Below, piece by piece: positions 41,450 to 52,730 of a stretch of DNA of 64,000 nt (the stretch's first letter is position 1; each line of letters starts with the position of its first letter). Source of the stretch: Anastrepha obliqua (Eukaryota; Arthropoda; Insecta; Diptera; Tephritidae); assembly GCF_027943255.1 (NCBI RefSeq), contig NC_072897.1, positions 21,762,044 through 21,826,043 of the forward strand, given 5' to 3'. The notes under the pieces were generated by a model, which saw nothing but the letters and a program-made list of their open reading frames with translations, ran no database searches and was not told where the DNA came from. Position numbers and translations under genes: made by a program.

Positions 41450-42949
41450 CTTAACTACTTTCATCCGTTTCGATAACAGTGGTACTCGTGCTCAGAGATT
41501 GAAGCAAAGCAAATCTGCTGCCCTGGACGATGTATGGCTCATGCTGATGGCCAATTTAGAGAAAGCATACACTCCGGATTGTCATGTAACCGTCGATGAA
41601 CAGTTATTTCCATATCGTGGGCGCACTCGATTCACCCAATATATTCCGAGTAAGTCGGCAAAATATGGCATGAAAGTGTGGTGGATTTGTGACTCTGTTT
41701 CAAACTACCCTTTGAAAGGTATAATTTATACCGGAAAACCACCAGGTGGCCAGCGAGAAACGAATCAAGGTGAACGGGTCGTTATGAAATTGATAGAAAA
41801 TTATATGGACAGCGGTAGGACTGTTTATGCTGACAATTTTTTTTCAACATACAACTTGGCAGAAATGTTGATGGATCGTAGAGTGACTTTCGTCGGTACC
41901 GTAAGAAAAAATAAGACCTTCATCCCGCATGATTGCTTAACCCGAAGCGTAATGTTAAAAGCACTTTATTTTGTTATCTCAATAATAATATCGCTCTGTG
42001 CTCGTATATGGCAAAGCCGAAAAAGCTATTAATTATGTTATCCACTGCCCATTACCGTCAAAGCACCGATCCATTGAAAGGATTCGAGCCAGGTCAAATT
42101 TTGGACTACAATAAATTTAAAGCGGGGGTAGATACAATGGATCAAATGTTGACTGCCTATTCGTGCAAACGCTCGACAAAGCGTTGGCCACTGGCAATGT
42201 TTTATAATATGCTTGATATTGCCCGTTTGGCCTCATTCATCATCTATGACGAGCTGAATCCGGTAAAGCAGAGTGATAAGAGGCGCTCATTTATCATTGA
42301 ATTGGCACGGCAGCTGGTTATCCCACATATGACGAAACGGCCGACTAACCCATTAATATAGAGGTTTGCTCATATAAGACAAGCAATGAATCTTTTCAAT
42401 ATCAAGGTGAGTATGAATTATATACACACCTACATATATCTCCGCGTATAAAGGTATGTGTATGTATGTATTCATATTTACTAATTTAAAATAAATTATT
42501 TCGCTACTTTTAGGTACCGGAATCTTGTCCATCGACATCAGATGCAACACAGCAACAATCATATGCTCAAGTTGCTTCAACACGGTCATCGTGCTGCCAT
42601 TGTCCTGCTTCTTCTTCGAAAAAGCGACGTAAAACTCGTTATAACTGCAGCAAATGTAATCGTCCCATATGTCTTTATGAACATTCCATGCAACTATATA
42701 GTTGTAAACCCAATTGCTCTTCGTAATTCATACCAATCCGTTCAAATAAATAAATAAAATTATTTTTAAAACCGTATTTCTTACATTATTTGTATGGGTC
42801 TGGGCAGACCCTTATGATGCACTTACCGCATCATAAGGCACCGAACATCGGAGGGTTAATTTCTTTTATTTTTTTTATTTGAGTTCAGTAATATTAAAAA
42901 GTAAAATAAACAGAGTTAATATAAAAACAAATTACAAATGTTGATCCAA

Positions 42950-43965
42950 TTAAATTAGATTAGATTTAAGATATTATTGTCCTTTAGAAAATAGTATACT
43001 TGAAGAATATCATTAGAGTGAGGTGTTGATAATGTTGTGGTTAAGTTAATGTTGTTAGAGCAATGATATTCGATTGATTTCGGGCATTGAATGATCAGCT
43101 GTTGTACTGTGTTTAGTCCGCCGCACAAGGGACAGCAGGATGGGCTTTTCCTGAGTGAGTAGATAGCATGATAATAATGACCTTGCGTTTTCCAATCATC
43201 TATTTCTTCGAGATTTTTTTTTCCTTTTAATGAAGTGGTAGAGATCAGCTCTGCTAAAACACTTAAGCATTAGTGCAGGGGTTTTAATAATTCGTTAAGC
43301 AGTTTCATCGGCAATTTCATTTCCTGTAATTCCATCATGCCCGGGGGCCTACATAATCTTAATTTTGTTGCATGTAGTAGTCAGTGAATTCCTAATGAAT
43401 GTGATAGTTCTATTTGAATTGTTCGGAGATTTGATTGCAGTGATACATAATTTCCTGCCCGTACATATAATAAGTTTCCCCTTAATTTTCTTTGCGTATT
43501 TGACGGTGGCCGCCGTAGCCGAGTGGGTTGGTGCGCGTCTACCATTCGGATATCACAGAGAGAACTCGGTGAAAACACTAAAATTAAGAAAAGCATTTTT
43601 CTAATAGCGGTCGCCCCTTGGCAGGCAATGGCAAACCTCCGAGTTTATTTCTGCCATGAAAAAGCTCCTCATAAAAATATCTGCCGTTCGGAGTCGGCTT
43701 GAAACTGTAGGTCCCACCATTTGTGGAACAACATCAAGGCGCACACCACAAATACGAGGAGGAGCTCGGCCAAACACCCAAAAAGGGTGTACGCGCCAAT
43801 TATATATATATTTAATATATATTTGACGGCTAGTTCGATCGCTAAAGCTTAAGCCGCGAAGATCGAGCACATAGGATAGAGAAACCATTGTGCTATTGTG
43901 TCTCAGTTTTTGTTTTTGGTGACAGCCAAGGCAGGGTATTCAGAGGTCTTAGATCCATCAGTGTA
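42950..43965 (-). pseudogene. RNase H and C-terminal region of the I-group LINE
   Basis: Reading on the minus strand: FIYTDGSKTSEYPALAVTKN (first RNase H Asp, near 43945) is followed by the SINE insertion, then NYVSLQSNLRTIQIELSHSL (frame 43596-43381), a WAPGHDGITGNEIADETA-type block in a shifted frame (near 43340), and a zinc-finger-like CCPLCGGLNTVQQLIIQCP (near 43110). There are stops and shifts throughout. RNase H would remove template RNA during target-primed reverse transcription. Confidence 0.65.
43507..43819 (+). mobile_element. tRNA-derived SINE with 10-bp target duplication
   Basis: The head GCCGCCGTAGCCGAGTGGGT at 43510 carries the A box. The B-box region is shortened (ACTCGGTGAAAACACTAAAA), so Pol III promotion is probably impaired. 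Body and AT-repeat tail are as in the other copies. The direct repeat TATTTGACGG flanks it at 43497-43506 and 43820-43829. Confidence 0.88.
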
Positions 43966-44281
43966 AATAAAATTCCATCCTGAAGCATTGTAATGAGCAA
44001 AACTCTCTAGGCGTCTTCGAATGATTCGTTGAAGTGCCAAGGGGGAAAAGTTTCAACAACGCTTTTCTCTCGGAAAAGCGTTATGAAATTTTCCTTGGCG
44101 AAAGCGATAGCTCTTGTTAAAGCTGAGGGTAGCCTTGGCTGTGTTTTTCGTGAGATTACATTGTTGAAAGCGTTAACCAGGGTTGTCTTAGTGGTATCGA
44201 AATATTTTGCCAAAATACGTGATGTTGAATCCAGAACTATGTCAGAGATGCTCGGTACGCCGGTTTCTGCTAATAAGCGCT

Positions 44282-45431
44282 TTATTCGAGAGGTAGGGAA
44301 AGCTCTAATGAACCGACGAATTGCGGCATGATGAGTAATTTTGCGTATTCAGGATGTTCCACAGTGTCCGTAGATTGGTAAGGCGTAGTAAATTTTTGAT
44401 AACAGGAGTGCCCTGACAACATTAACAAGTGTAGTTGGGTGTATATAACTATGTTTGCTAGATAGGTATTTGATCTAGTTACTAAGGAACTTCTAATATA
44501 GTTACAGTATGACTTAAAGGAATACTTAGAATCTATTATTAATCCTAGCAATTTTAAGGTTTCCTTTGTTTGAATATTGTAATTACCCATATTTATAGAT
44601 ATATCGCACGGACTTTTCTTGCGGCATATCTGTAAAAGGTGAGTTTCCTCAAGAAAAAGTCGTACGCCAGAGGTTATCGACCAAGACGAAATATCATTAA
44701 GGATATCTTTAAAAATGTTTTTGACAGTTTGAGTGTCTTTGAGCTTCGAATATATGACAACGTCATCGGCGTAAATTTGGTGTTCGATATCTTTGTATTT
44801 AGATAGAAGGAAACTTAATTCATCAAAGGCGATTATAAAGTAATGCTGAAAGTTGTGAACCTTGAGATTGTGAATGGATGAGTGTGAGCCATTGAGAGTG
44901 GCTAAGAGTTTCCTATTCGTAAAAAAGGATTTTAAGAAGTTCAACGTTTTTGGACCAACTTTCCATCGTAATAGCTGTTTTAGAATTAGATGAACTCCTA
45001 TGCTATTAAAAGCTTTTTGCAATAACAAAGATATGTGGTTTTTAGAAGATAGGGAGTTGGTTATAAAATGTTCAATGGTTAGTAAGGCATCGATCGTACC
45101 GTGCCCCTTTTTGTATGCAACCAGACGAGACGTAAAAAGATTATTTATTTTGGCATACCATGCAAGACGGTTGCCTTTTCTAGGATTTTTCCAAGACAGC
45201 TTAGAAGGGAGATTGAGCGGTAGCTATTGGAATCAGTGGAATCCTTTCAGGTCCCAAGTTTTGGTCTGGAAGATTTTTTATTAGTGAATAGGAGATTTTA
45301 TCTAATCCGGGTGCCTTCCCTCTAGCCGAGCGGATTGCGAATTCAAATTCTGAAAGTGCTATGTGGGATTCTATTGATTTTGCGGATAAAGAGGGTTCAT
45401 ATGTTTTCGCTGTAATGTCACGTGATATCAA
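44282..45431 (-). pseudogene. Reverse transcriptase of the I-group LINE
   Basis: Frame 45431-45201 gives FAIRSARGKAPGLDKISYSL (RT motif 1). After a shift, frame 45028-44282 gives KAFNSIGVHLILKQLLRW (the LLQKAFN region corresponds to the first catalytic Asp motif), FLKSFFTNRKLLATLNG, a deletion of the GVPQGS block, then HQIYADDVVIYSKLKDT (intact YADD active site) and TLKLLGLIIDSKYSFKS (primer grip). It is moderately decayed. The intact YADD shows the copy is not ancient. Confidence 0.75.
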
Positions 45432-45879
45432 AGTCTTACTTTTTCTAAATTCAGCACTGAAGTTCTCATCGGCACTGGCGTTGGAAAAGTGATTAGCAAA
45501 AAAATTTCAGATTTTATCGGCGGTGCTTAAAAGTCCAGTCGGGGTGCTTAATTGGGAAATAAGAGTATTTTTAGATCCGCCGGACAGGATGTTTATGTCA
45601 TGGCAGATTTTTTTGGGGGAGAAAGAGGGATTGATGTTGGCTGTAAGTTTTTTGAAGCATTCCCGCTTTGCTGCTTTAGCCTGACGTCGAAAAAGAGCAT
45701 TTAGTCTTGTGTAAGTGACTAAGTTTTCACGCGTTTGGCATCGTTTATATTAGTACCATGATAATTGCTTTTTTGATCTAAGATATGCTAAATCAGAGTT
45801 CCACCAAGACACGTTTTTTGAGGGTACTTTGCTGTTGGTGCGTGGGATGGCTAGATATACGGCAGAGCGCATGATTTTT

Positions 45880-46470
45880 TATATTTGTGCTGATTCTTTC
45901 TTAATATTGGCAGAAACTGGAATTTTCATCTTAGATTTTTCACATAAGTCGGTAAATTTACTCCAGTCAGCATAGTCTGTTTTAAATATGCATTTCGGTT
46001 TGCAACACAGTGGCTGGGTATCTATTTTGCATATTATTGGGTAGTGGTCGCTTCCATGTAAGTCTTTTAATATACTCCATGTGCAACGAGGAATCAGTCT
46101 TGCTGAACAGAAAGTGAGGTCTAAATGAGAAAATGAACCGTGAGTAGAAAAATGTGTTGCGCTACCATTGTTAAGGCATATTGGATCTGTTCCTCTGTTA
46201 TTTGAATATGGAGAGCCCCAGACTTGGCTCCAAGCGTTAAGATCACCTCCAAGGATGATGGGGTGTGAGATTTGTTGGAGCAAATGTAAAATGTCAGTAC
46301 TTGAGAAATTTTGTAAGGGTAGTATGTAGGTGCATATTATATTCAACTTTAAATTAAGATTGACTTCAATATCAATGAAAACAGCAACAAAGCCTCGGAT
46401 GAGAACTATCTTTACTGATGACGACCCCTGCAAACGAAATAAGGAATACGATTTGAGGGCATGCAACTGA
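45880..46470 (-). pseudogene. APE-type endonuclease of the I-group LINE
   Basis: The minus frame contains GFVAVFIDIEVNLNLKLNII, PIILGGDLNAWSQVWGSPYS (GGDLNA motif with the catalytic Asp and Asn), HGSFSHLDLTFCSARLI (SHLDLTF) and DLHGSDHYPIICKI (SDHYPI with the catalytic Asp-His pair). These are the endonuclease active-site blocks of I/jockey LINEs and look intact. The N-terminal part before about residue 55 of the ORF is replaced by sequence antisense to the RTE at 46455. Confidence 0.75.
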
Positions 46471-49062
46471 AATGTCCGGTCCCTTAATGGGGAAGGTGAC
46501 TCTGCCCGGCTGGCTGATGTCCTCGTGATAGTAAAGGCTGACATCACTGCCATCCAAGAGATTCGATGTACGGGGCAGGGCAAGAAAACCATAAGACCTT
46601 GCGACGTCTACTACAGCTGCCATGTAAAGGAGCGCAAATTCGGTGTCGGATTTGTTGTGGGAGAGAGACTTCGTCGCCAAGTACTGTCGTTCACTCCGGT
46701 GGACGAGCGTCGCGCAATAATCCGCATCAAAGCGCGATTTTTTAACATCTCGCTAATTTGCGCCCACGCCCCGATGGAAGAGAAGGACGATGCGACCAAA
46801 GATTCCTTCTATGCGCGCTTGGAACGTTCCTATGAGCGTACGTACGATCCGAGGACCCAACATCGACTCGGATCATAACCTTGTTGCAGCCAAACTGCGC
46901 ACACGCCCATGTGCTTCAAAAAACGTACATCTACCTACGCAAAGAATGTTCGACATCCAAAAATTGCAATCGCAATAGACAGCCAGAAGATTCGCCACTC
47001 GACTCTCACTTCTGCTTTCAGAGAGCACTGCCCCAAAAACTGGCATGCACGAGCAATGGAGCAACATTTCTCGTTCTCTACGTACCGCCGCCGAAGAATA
47101 AATCGGATTTCGGCGAGCCCGAAAAAACAATTGGTACGACGAGGAATGTCATGCTGCCGCAGAAAGAAAGGATGCCGCCTATAGAGCCACGCTACGATCG
47201 GGCGCAACGCGAGCCATGTGGGATCGCTACAGGGAGCTAAAAAAGGAAGAGAGACGTGTTATCCGACAGAAGAAACGAGAGGCCGAAATACGTAAGTGCG
47301 AAGAGCTTGAGATGCTGGCCAATAGTAACAACGCCCGAAAATTCTACCCGAAAGTTCGGCGGCTTACAGAAGGTTTTAAGACCGGGGCGTTTTCCTGTAA
47401 GAACAAAGACGGCGATATGGTGACTGACGTACAGAACAATCTTAAATTATGGAGGGAACACTTCTCGAACCTGTTAAACAGTGATAGCTGCGCATGTCAC
47501 AGAGAATGTGAAGATCCCGGTAACTCAATCGACGACGACTGAATTGACGTTCCTCTACCCGACCATGACGAGGTGAGAATAGCGATAATGCGATAAGCGA
47601 CTAAACTATTCAGACATGGCAGCGAGGAGCTGGTAAGGTGCATGCATCAGCTCCTATGCAAAATATGGTCGTATGGAAGCATGCCTGCCGATTGGAATTT
47701 AAGTGTGCTCTGCCCAATCCATAAGAAGGGCGGTCCTGCAATCTGTGCTAATTAATGCGGGATTAGTCTTCTAAATATCGCGTATAAGGTTCTAGCGAGC
47801 GTATTGTGTGAAAGGCTGAAGCCCAGCATCAACCAACTGATTGGACTTTATCAGTGTGGCTTTAGGCCTGGAAAGTCTACCATCGACCAAATATTCACAA
47901 TACGCCAAATCTTGGAAAATACCCATGAAAGGAGAATCGACACACACCATCTTTTCGTCGACTTCAAAGCTGCATTCGACAGTACGGAAAGGAGTTACCT
48001 GTATGCCGCGATGTCTGAATTTGGTATTCCCGCAAAACTAATACGGCTATGTAAGATGACGTTGCTCAACATCAGCAGCGCCGTCAGAATTGGGAAGGAC
48101 CTCTCCGAGCCGTTTGATATCAAACGAGGTTTCAGACAGGGTGACTCGCTATCGTGTGACTTCTTTAACCTGATGTTGGAGAGCATCGTACGAGCTGCAG
48201 AACTTGATCGCTCAGGCACAATTTTTTATAAGAGCGTACAATTGCTGGCGTATGCCGATGATATTGACATCATCGGCCTTAACAACCGCGCTGTTAGTTC
48301 TGCCTTCTCCAAACTGGATAAAGAGGCAAAGCGAATGGGTCTGGTGGTGAACGAGGACAAAACCAAGTACCTCCTGTCTTCAAACAAACAGTCGGCGCAC
48401 TCGCGTATCGGCACCCACGTCACTGTTGACAGTTACAATTTCGAGGTTGTAAAAGACTTCGTTTATTCAGTAACCAGCATTAACACCGATAGCAATGTCA
48501 GCCTTGAAATCCAACGTAGAATCTCTCTTGCCAACAAGTGCTACTTTGGACTAAGTAGGCAACTGAACGGTAAAGTCCTCTCTCGACGAACAAAACTAAC
48601 ACTCTACAAAGGCTCTCATCATGCCCGTCCTAACGTGTGGCGCAGAAGCTTGGACGATGACAACATCCGATGAAGCGACGCTTGGAGTGTTCGAGAGAAA
48701 GATTCTGCGTAAGATTTTTGGACATTTTCACGTTGGCAACGGCGAATATCGAGCTTCACGACGACATAGACGAAGCGCAGCGAATAAAGATCCAGCGGCT
48801 ACGTTGGCTGGGTCATGTCGTCCGAATGAATACAAATGCTCCGGCTTTGAAAGTATTCGATGCGGTACCAGCTGGTGGTAGCAGAGGAAGAGGGCGGCCT
48901 CCTCTGCGTTGGAAAGGTCAGGTGGAGAAGGACTTGGCTTCACTTGGTGTGTCCAGCTGGCGCCGGTTAGCACGAGAAAGAAACGACTGGCGCGCTTTGT
49001 TAAACTCGGCCGAAATCGCGTAAGCGGTTATCGCGTCAATTAAGAAGAAGAAGAAGAAGGTT
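46455..49062 (+). pseudogene. RTE-type (CFDP2/BovB-like) LINE, copy 2, with 3' end
   Basis: It starts near WNVRSLNGEGDSARLADVLV (46465), with endonuclease pieces ITAIQEIRCTGQGKKTIR and ISLICAHAPMEEKDD. A deletion at about 46840 joins ERSYER to the DVRTIRGPNIDSDH region. The linker continues in shifted frames to LWREHFSNLLNSDSCACHRE. RT is open from 47804 to 48673: GLYQCGFRPGKSTIDQIFTI, LFVDFKAAFDSTERSYLY (first Asp), RGFRQGDSLSCDFFNLMLES and LLAYADDIDIIGLNNRAVSS (intact YADD). The C-terminal domain (48670-49023) has RIKIQRLRWLGHVVRMN and GGSRGRGRPPLRWKGQVEKD. The 3' end is an AAG repeat (49043-49060). Endonuclease lost, RT well preserved. Confidence 0.85.
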
Positions 49063-49237
49063 ATTAATTATGCTGACATTGGCTTTGAAGTGGAATGCAG
49101 TTGTGTTACTCGCTAAATGGGTTTCATTTAGTAAGATTATTGAAGGGGAAAGGGACTGCACCAAGAGCTGAAGCTCATGGTAGTTATTATAAAATCCATT
49201 CATGAGAGTTAGGAAGTTTGTGCTACTTTAGTTTATA

Positions 49238-49823
49238 TAGAGTGTTTATTTTAGAGGTCAGGTTTTCAAGTTGGCACTACTTTTTTTCATAGATGGTCTT
49301 TTTGACAGCTGTCACTTGATTTATGCTCAGTTTGGTTTGCCATTTCATAATGAATAGACTTACACCTGAACAATGTTTGCAAATCGTGCAAATTTATTAC
49401 AAAAATAATGGTTCGGTTCGCGCGACGCATCACAAGAAAATTTTGTTCAGCGATGAAGCTCGCGCCTTGGACCTGTGGCGTGACCTCCAAGATTGTTCGA
49501 TATAACACCGCTTGACTATTTCTTGTGGGGCTATGTGAAGTCGCTTGTCTACGCAGATAAGCCAGAGACGATTGACGTCTTGAAAGAGAATATTCGGCGC
49601 GTTATTGCTGACATACGGCACCAATTGCTGCAAAAAGTGGTCGAAAATTGGGCCTCTCGGCTGGAATTTATTCGAGCCAGCCGCGGCGGCCACTTACCCG
49701 AAATCATTTTTAAAACATAATGGCAAACCCTTATCTTTATAATAAAGCTAAATTCTTGGCCATTATTAAATTATATACGTTTTATTTCATCTTGAAAACC
49801 GAACCTCTAAAAAAAACACCCTA
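49238..49823 (+). mobile_element. Rosa-like mini-mariner with TIRs, 0.59 kb
   Basis: The ends GAGTGTTTATTTTAGAGGTC and, inverted, GGGTGTTTTTTTTAGAGGTT match, and both carry the continuing word GGTTTTCAAG. TA repeats lie at both borders. Inside are the transposase start MNRLTPEQCLQIVQIYYKNN (49350) and, after a large deletion, KKILFSDEA (first Asp) joined to a frame with PLDYFLWGYVKSLVYADKPE (third Asp region) and the C-terminus SRGGHLPEIIFKT (ending 49720). The central catalytic region is missing. A non-autonomous derivative of a DD41D-type mariner. Confidence 0.8.
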
Positions 49824-49980
49824 TACATTTTCTTATTTAGTTTATTATGTAGTTACGCGACATCAGAAGACATACCTGAGAAAACTTCTGTTGAGTTTTC
49901 CTTATCGTCAGTGTGCTGAAAAATGTTATAACAACTTGATTGATTAGTGTTGTTGTTATTCGAGAGAAGGATAGAGATAT

Positions 49981-50876
49981 CACTGTGCGACAGTGAAATT
50001 ATACTTTTATGGAGACCTAGTTCAACTTGTAGGTATTGTAAAACTAAGAAAAATGGTATAGGAGAAATTTCCAATACACCCCCAAAATCTCATTTTATGG
50101 CCATAAAACCGTTTTTCAGTAGGTTGATGTCAAGAATAACTCCTAACTTCGCCAATTTCCATCCGATTTCGAATTTGCTTTTTTCTATTGAAAAAAATGT
50201 GCTATAATATGTCAAATATTTTCGTAAGTTCTAACCAGTTCTGTTGTATGCAGTACAAAGTACTCTTATGTATACATATACACTCCAATAAATATTACGT
50301 ATCTATAATAACGCATCAAAACACGTCCTTATTCCCATTTAGCGTAAGCTATACCTACATACCAAATTAGTAAAAAAAAAAATAAAAAATCTTAAAACCC
50401 ACACAACTCTATTAATTTTAATTCAATTACAGCCAAATATAGCTCATTCGACGCAAACTTAAATTTACTAATATATAACAGTAGGGTACTAAAAAAAATC
50501 CTCAATATCGGATAATATCGTAAAAATTATGTTGAATTAAGTTGAAAAAATAGAGAAAAAATAAAAAAATTCCAAATACTTTCGTCTACAGTCTCGTCAG
50601 TTGTCATTTCAGAAAAATTGTCAACACACTGTCAAAAAGGCTTGTTTTTGTTCTTTCGAACTAAAAAAGCAAATTCGAAATCGGATGGAAATTGGCGAAG
50701 TTAGGAGTTATTCTTCACATCAACCTACTGAAAAACGGTTTTATGGCCATAAAATGAGATTTTGGGGGTGTATTGGAAATTTCTCCTATATCATTTTTTT
50801 TAGTTTTTCTATAGCCACAAGTTGGGCTAGGTCTCCATAAAAGTATATTTAATTTTTTTTTTTTTATCACACAGTG
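49981..50876. mobile_element. Non-autonomous DNA transposon with about 205-bp TIRs beginning CACTGTG
   Basis: The left arm 49981-50184 and right arm 50663-50876 are inverted copies. Shared blocks include TACTTTTATGGAGACCTAG, AGGAGAAATTTCCAATACAC and GAAATTGGCGAAGTTAGGAG (in opposite orientation). The termini are CACTGTGCGA and, inverted, CACTGTGTGA. The three bases TAT flank both sides. CACT-type ends with a 2-3 bp duplication suggest the CACTA/Chapaev side of DNA transposons. No coding sequence is present between the arms. Confidence 0.8.
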
Positions 50877-50899
50877 TATTTGGCGCTGAGTTTAACTTG

Positions 50900-51326
50900 T
50901 AGTCGAAGAGTGTGTTGTTGAGTGTGCGAGGGTAGGTTTGTTGAAGTTGAGTGAGAGAGTAGTAGTTTGGTTCTTGTTCACGGGGTTGAGGCGTACTGAG
51001 GGAGTACGAGTATGGCTTAAGATTTTGAGTGGCTGATTCATCGATTAATGTGGTGAATGTGTTAATGTAAGTTTGATTGTTAATATTAGAGGATTCTGGA
51101 GTATTGAGAGACATAAAGAATTTGATGAATGGGAAACTAAATGAATGTTACTTGGAGCTGAGTTATCTAGAGTTTTGAGAGACGTAAATGAATTTGATGA
51201 ATTAGGAACGGAATGAAAGCCACTTGGATGTGAGTTCTCTTGAGTATTGAAAGAGATAAAGGAATTTGATAAATTAGAAACGGAATGATTTAATGTTGAA
51301 TTGAATATCTTAATAGCTTCTCTCAC
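50900..51326 (-). CDS. Ser/Asn-rich ORFs with 24-residue internal repeats, unrecognised
   Basis: Two overlapping minus-strand frames (51326-51045 and 51114-50827) form a low-complexity Ser/Asn/Thr/Leu-rich coding stretch. In the first, a unit of about 72 bp is repeated three times (51100-51300), each giving the pattern HSVxNSSNSFxSLxT followed by xNSxPS. The second begins MSLNTPESSNINNQTYINTF and is open into the TIR of the CACTGTG element. A frameshift between them is likely. No known domain, signal peptide or membrane segment is evident. It could be a fragment of a retroelement Gag-like or a host low-complexity protein; I do not assign a function. Confidence 0.3.
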
Positions 51327-51600
51327 AGTGCATTTTTTTGTTGTTTTTATTGTTTGAATTTTCTAACTTGTTCTACTAGGATAACTTAGTTAACCACTTA
51401 TGAAATTACGATGTCAAAAACAGGCGGTTAAGAATGCTGAGAGAACACCGAATAAGATCAAAAGATAACCGCTCGGATTGAGTGACAGTCGAAGACTAAA
51501 TGTGATATTAAAAGCGGAACTTGAAATTGAACATGTAAGATACGCAATACTCTTTATCTCAATGTACTAAAAGTCTAAAAACACAAATAAAATATTAACC
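51327..51600. other. Spacer, possible old retroelement sequence, unassigned
   Basis: Sequence between the Ser/Asn-rich ORF and the jockey RT. It ends in an A-rich run near 51610. No motif firm enough to name. Confidence 0.35.
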
Positions 51601-51619
51601 ATCATTAAAAAAAAGATAG

Positions 51620-52725
51620 CAATTCATTGGCCGTTACAAAAGAGGAAACTCTGGAGAGTGGAGGAGATTATTGCATTACTAAAACGGGATAAAGATCCAA
51701 CTACAGTGTCATCATATAGGCCAATAAGGTTTCTACCGACACTATCTAAAATTGCTGAAAAATTACTTCATGATTGACCATGCCAATTTTTAGACCACAA
51801 AAGTATAATACCGGATCATTAATTTGAATTTAGAAGAAAACATTCGACTATCCAACAGATCCAAAGAATCACAAATAAAAACCAATCAGACCTTGAAAAC
51901 AATCGATAATGTGTCGCAGTACTTTTGGACGTAGCTAAAGCGTTTGACAAAGTGTGGCACAAGGCTTACTCCACAAAATAAAAAGAATGCTACCTTTTGA
52001 CTACTATCTCATCATAAAAAGCTACCTAATCGACCCAAGCTTCTAGATTAAATATGACAATCAGATATTCATCAATTAACAGCTGGAGTTCCGCAAGGAA
52101 GCGTTTTTGGTCCACAGTTATATGTTTTATTCACCGCAGTTATACCACCTCCTGACAAAACTATTTCTTCAATTGCTACGTTCGCAGACGATACAATATT
52201 ATTATCATCAGACAAAAGCTTAACTATCGCTACTGAAAAACTGCAGCGATACACAAACGCAGTTAAGGAATGGTTTGATAGCTGGTGCCTAAAAATAAAT
52301 GAAGCCGTTAAGGTTATATTTACTAACAAAACTAAATTTACTGCAGTTCCAATTAAAATAAATGACAAATCAATTACAATAAAACCGAACACTAACTACT
52401 TGGGAGTTCACTTGGACTCCAAACTAAACTGGAATCACCCCATAAAGCAAGAGGTCAAACAAATAAAAGAAAAACTTCGATAACTTCATTGGTTAGTCTG
52501 CACAAAATCCAGACTTACTATACAGAACAAGTTATTAGTGTACTAAACTATGAATAAACCAATGCGGTTATATGGACTACAGGTGTGAGGAACGGCTAAA
52601 AAATCATATAGTAAAAATCCAACGACAACAATCGAAGATTCACGAAAAATGATGACATCCACAGGAGTTTTAATAAAGCAATAGTAGACGAAGAAATCAA
52701 AAAGATAACAACAAGCCACTTTGAA
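51620..52725 (+). pseudogene. Jockey-group LINE reverse transcriptase, decayed
   Basis: Shifted plus frames give WKRGEIIALLKRDKDPTTVS, SSYRPIRFLPTLSKIAEKLL, EFRRKHSTIQQIQRITN and VAVLLDVAKAFDKVWHK (first RT Asp, near 51930). After this come LTAGVPQGSVFGPQLYVLFT (52080), SIATFADDTILLSSDKSL (FADD active site, 52175) and NTNYLGVHLDSKLNWNHPIK (52390). The FADDT motif and the lack of RNase H fit jockey/BS-like LINEs. There are several stops (for example at 51775) and shifts. The right end is cut by the mariner at 52731. Confidence 0.8.
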
Positions 52726-52730
52726 AAATT

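Larger units (their letters stand above)
40315..42726 (+). pseudogene. piggyBac transposase, near complete but disrupted by an inverted duplication
   Basis: The start MEQVNMDEVDVMTRLLRKL at 40315 follows an in-frame stop upstream. An acidic N-terminal region runs to about 40648, where a 387-bp inverted copy of the gene's own sequence is inserted. Coding resumes in the same frame from 41036. The DDD catalytic residues are visible: VTVDEQLFPYRGR (41590), VYADNFFSTYNL (41826) and KAGVDTMDQMLTAY (42122), with RSTKRWPLAMFYNMLDIARL. A one-base slip near 41935 and an in-frame TAG at 42359-42361 are further lesions. The last exon, after intron 42407-42513 (GTGAGT...TTTTAG), encodes the Cys-rich zinc domain (CCHC, then CSKCNRPICL and CKPNC) that binds the ends. 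Apart from these lesions the gene is well preserved. Confidence 0.88.
39939..42859 (+). mobile_element. piggyBac-family transposon with TIRs and TTAA duplication, 2.9 kb
   Basis: TTAA stands at both ends (39939-39942 and 42856-42859). Immediately inside, the 13-bp ends CCCTCTGATGTTC and (inverted) CCCTCCGATGTTC match with one difference. Subterminal palindromes of the form GGGTCTGNNCAGACCC occur near 39960, 40146 and 42796. The interior holds a near-complete transposase gene with a C-terminal Cys-rich exon. The target is the 3' end of the I-group LINE to its right. Confidence 0.92.
42870..46455 (-). mobile_element. I-group LINE (endonuclease, RT, RNase H), split by a SINE
   Basis: Minus-strand order: endonuclease (46455-45880), RT (45431-44282), RNase H (about 43960-43860 and 43480-43320), C-terminal Cys region (about 43160) and an A-rich 3' end near 42870. 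The 5' end is cut where the plus-strand RTE begins. A SINE interrupts RNase H at 43507-43819. The piggyBac sits against its 3' end. Confidence 0.75.

Noticed and set aside
43510..43600. Host tRNA gene
   Set aside because: A-box and partial B-box present, but the sequence continues into a conserved SINE body with AT tail and is flanked by a target duplication; three other copies occur in the window.
46372..46680. Minus-strand ORF across 46455
   Set aside because: Joins the I-group LINE endonuclease to antisense RTE sequence; a chimera of two elements, not a protein.
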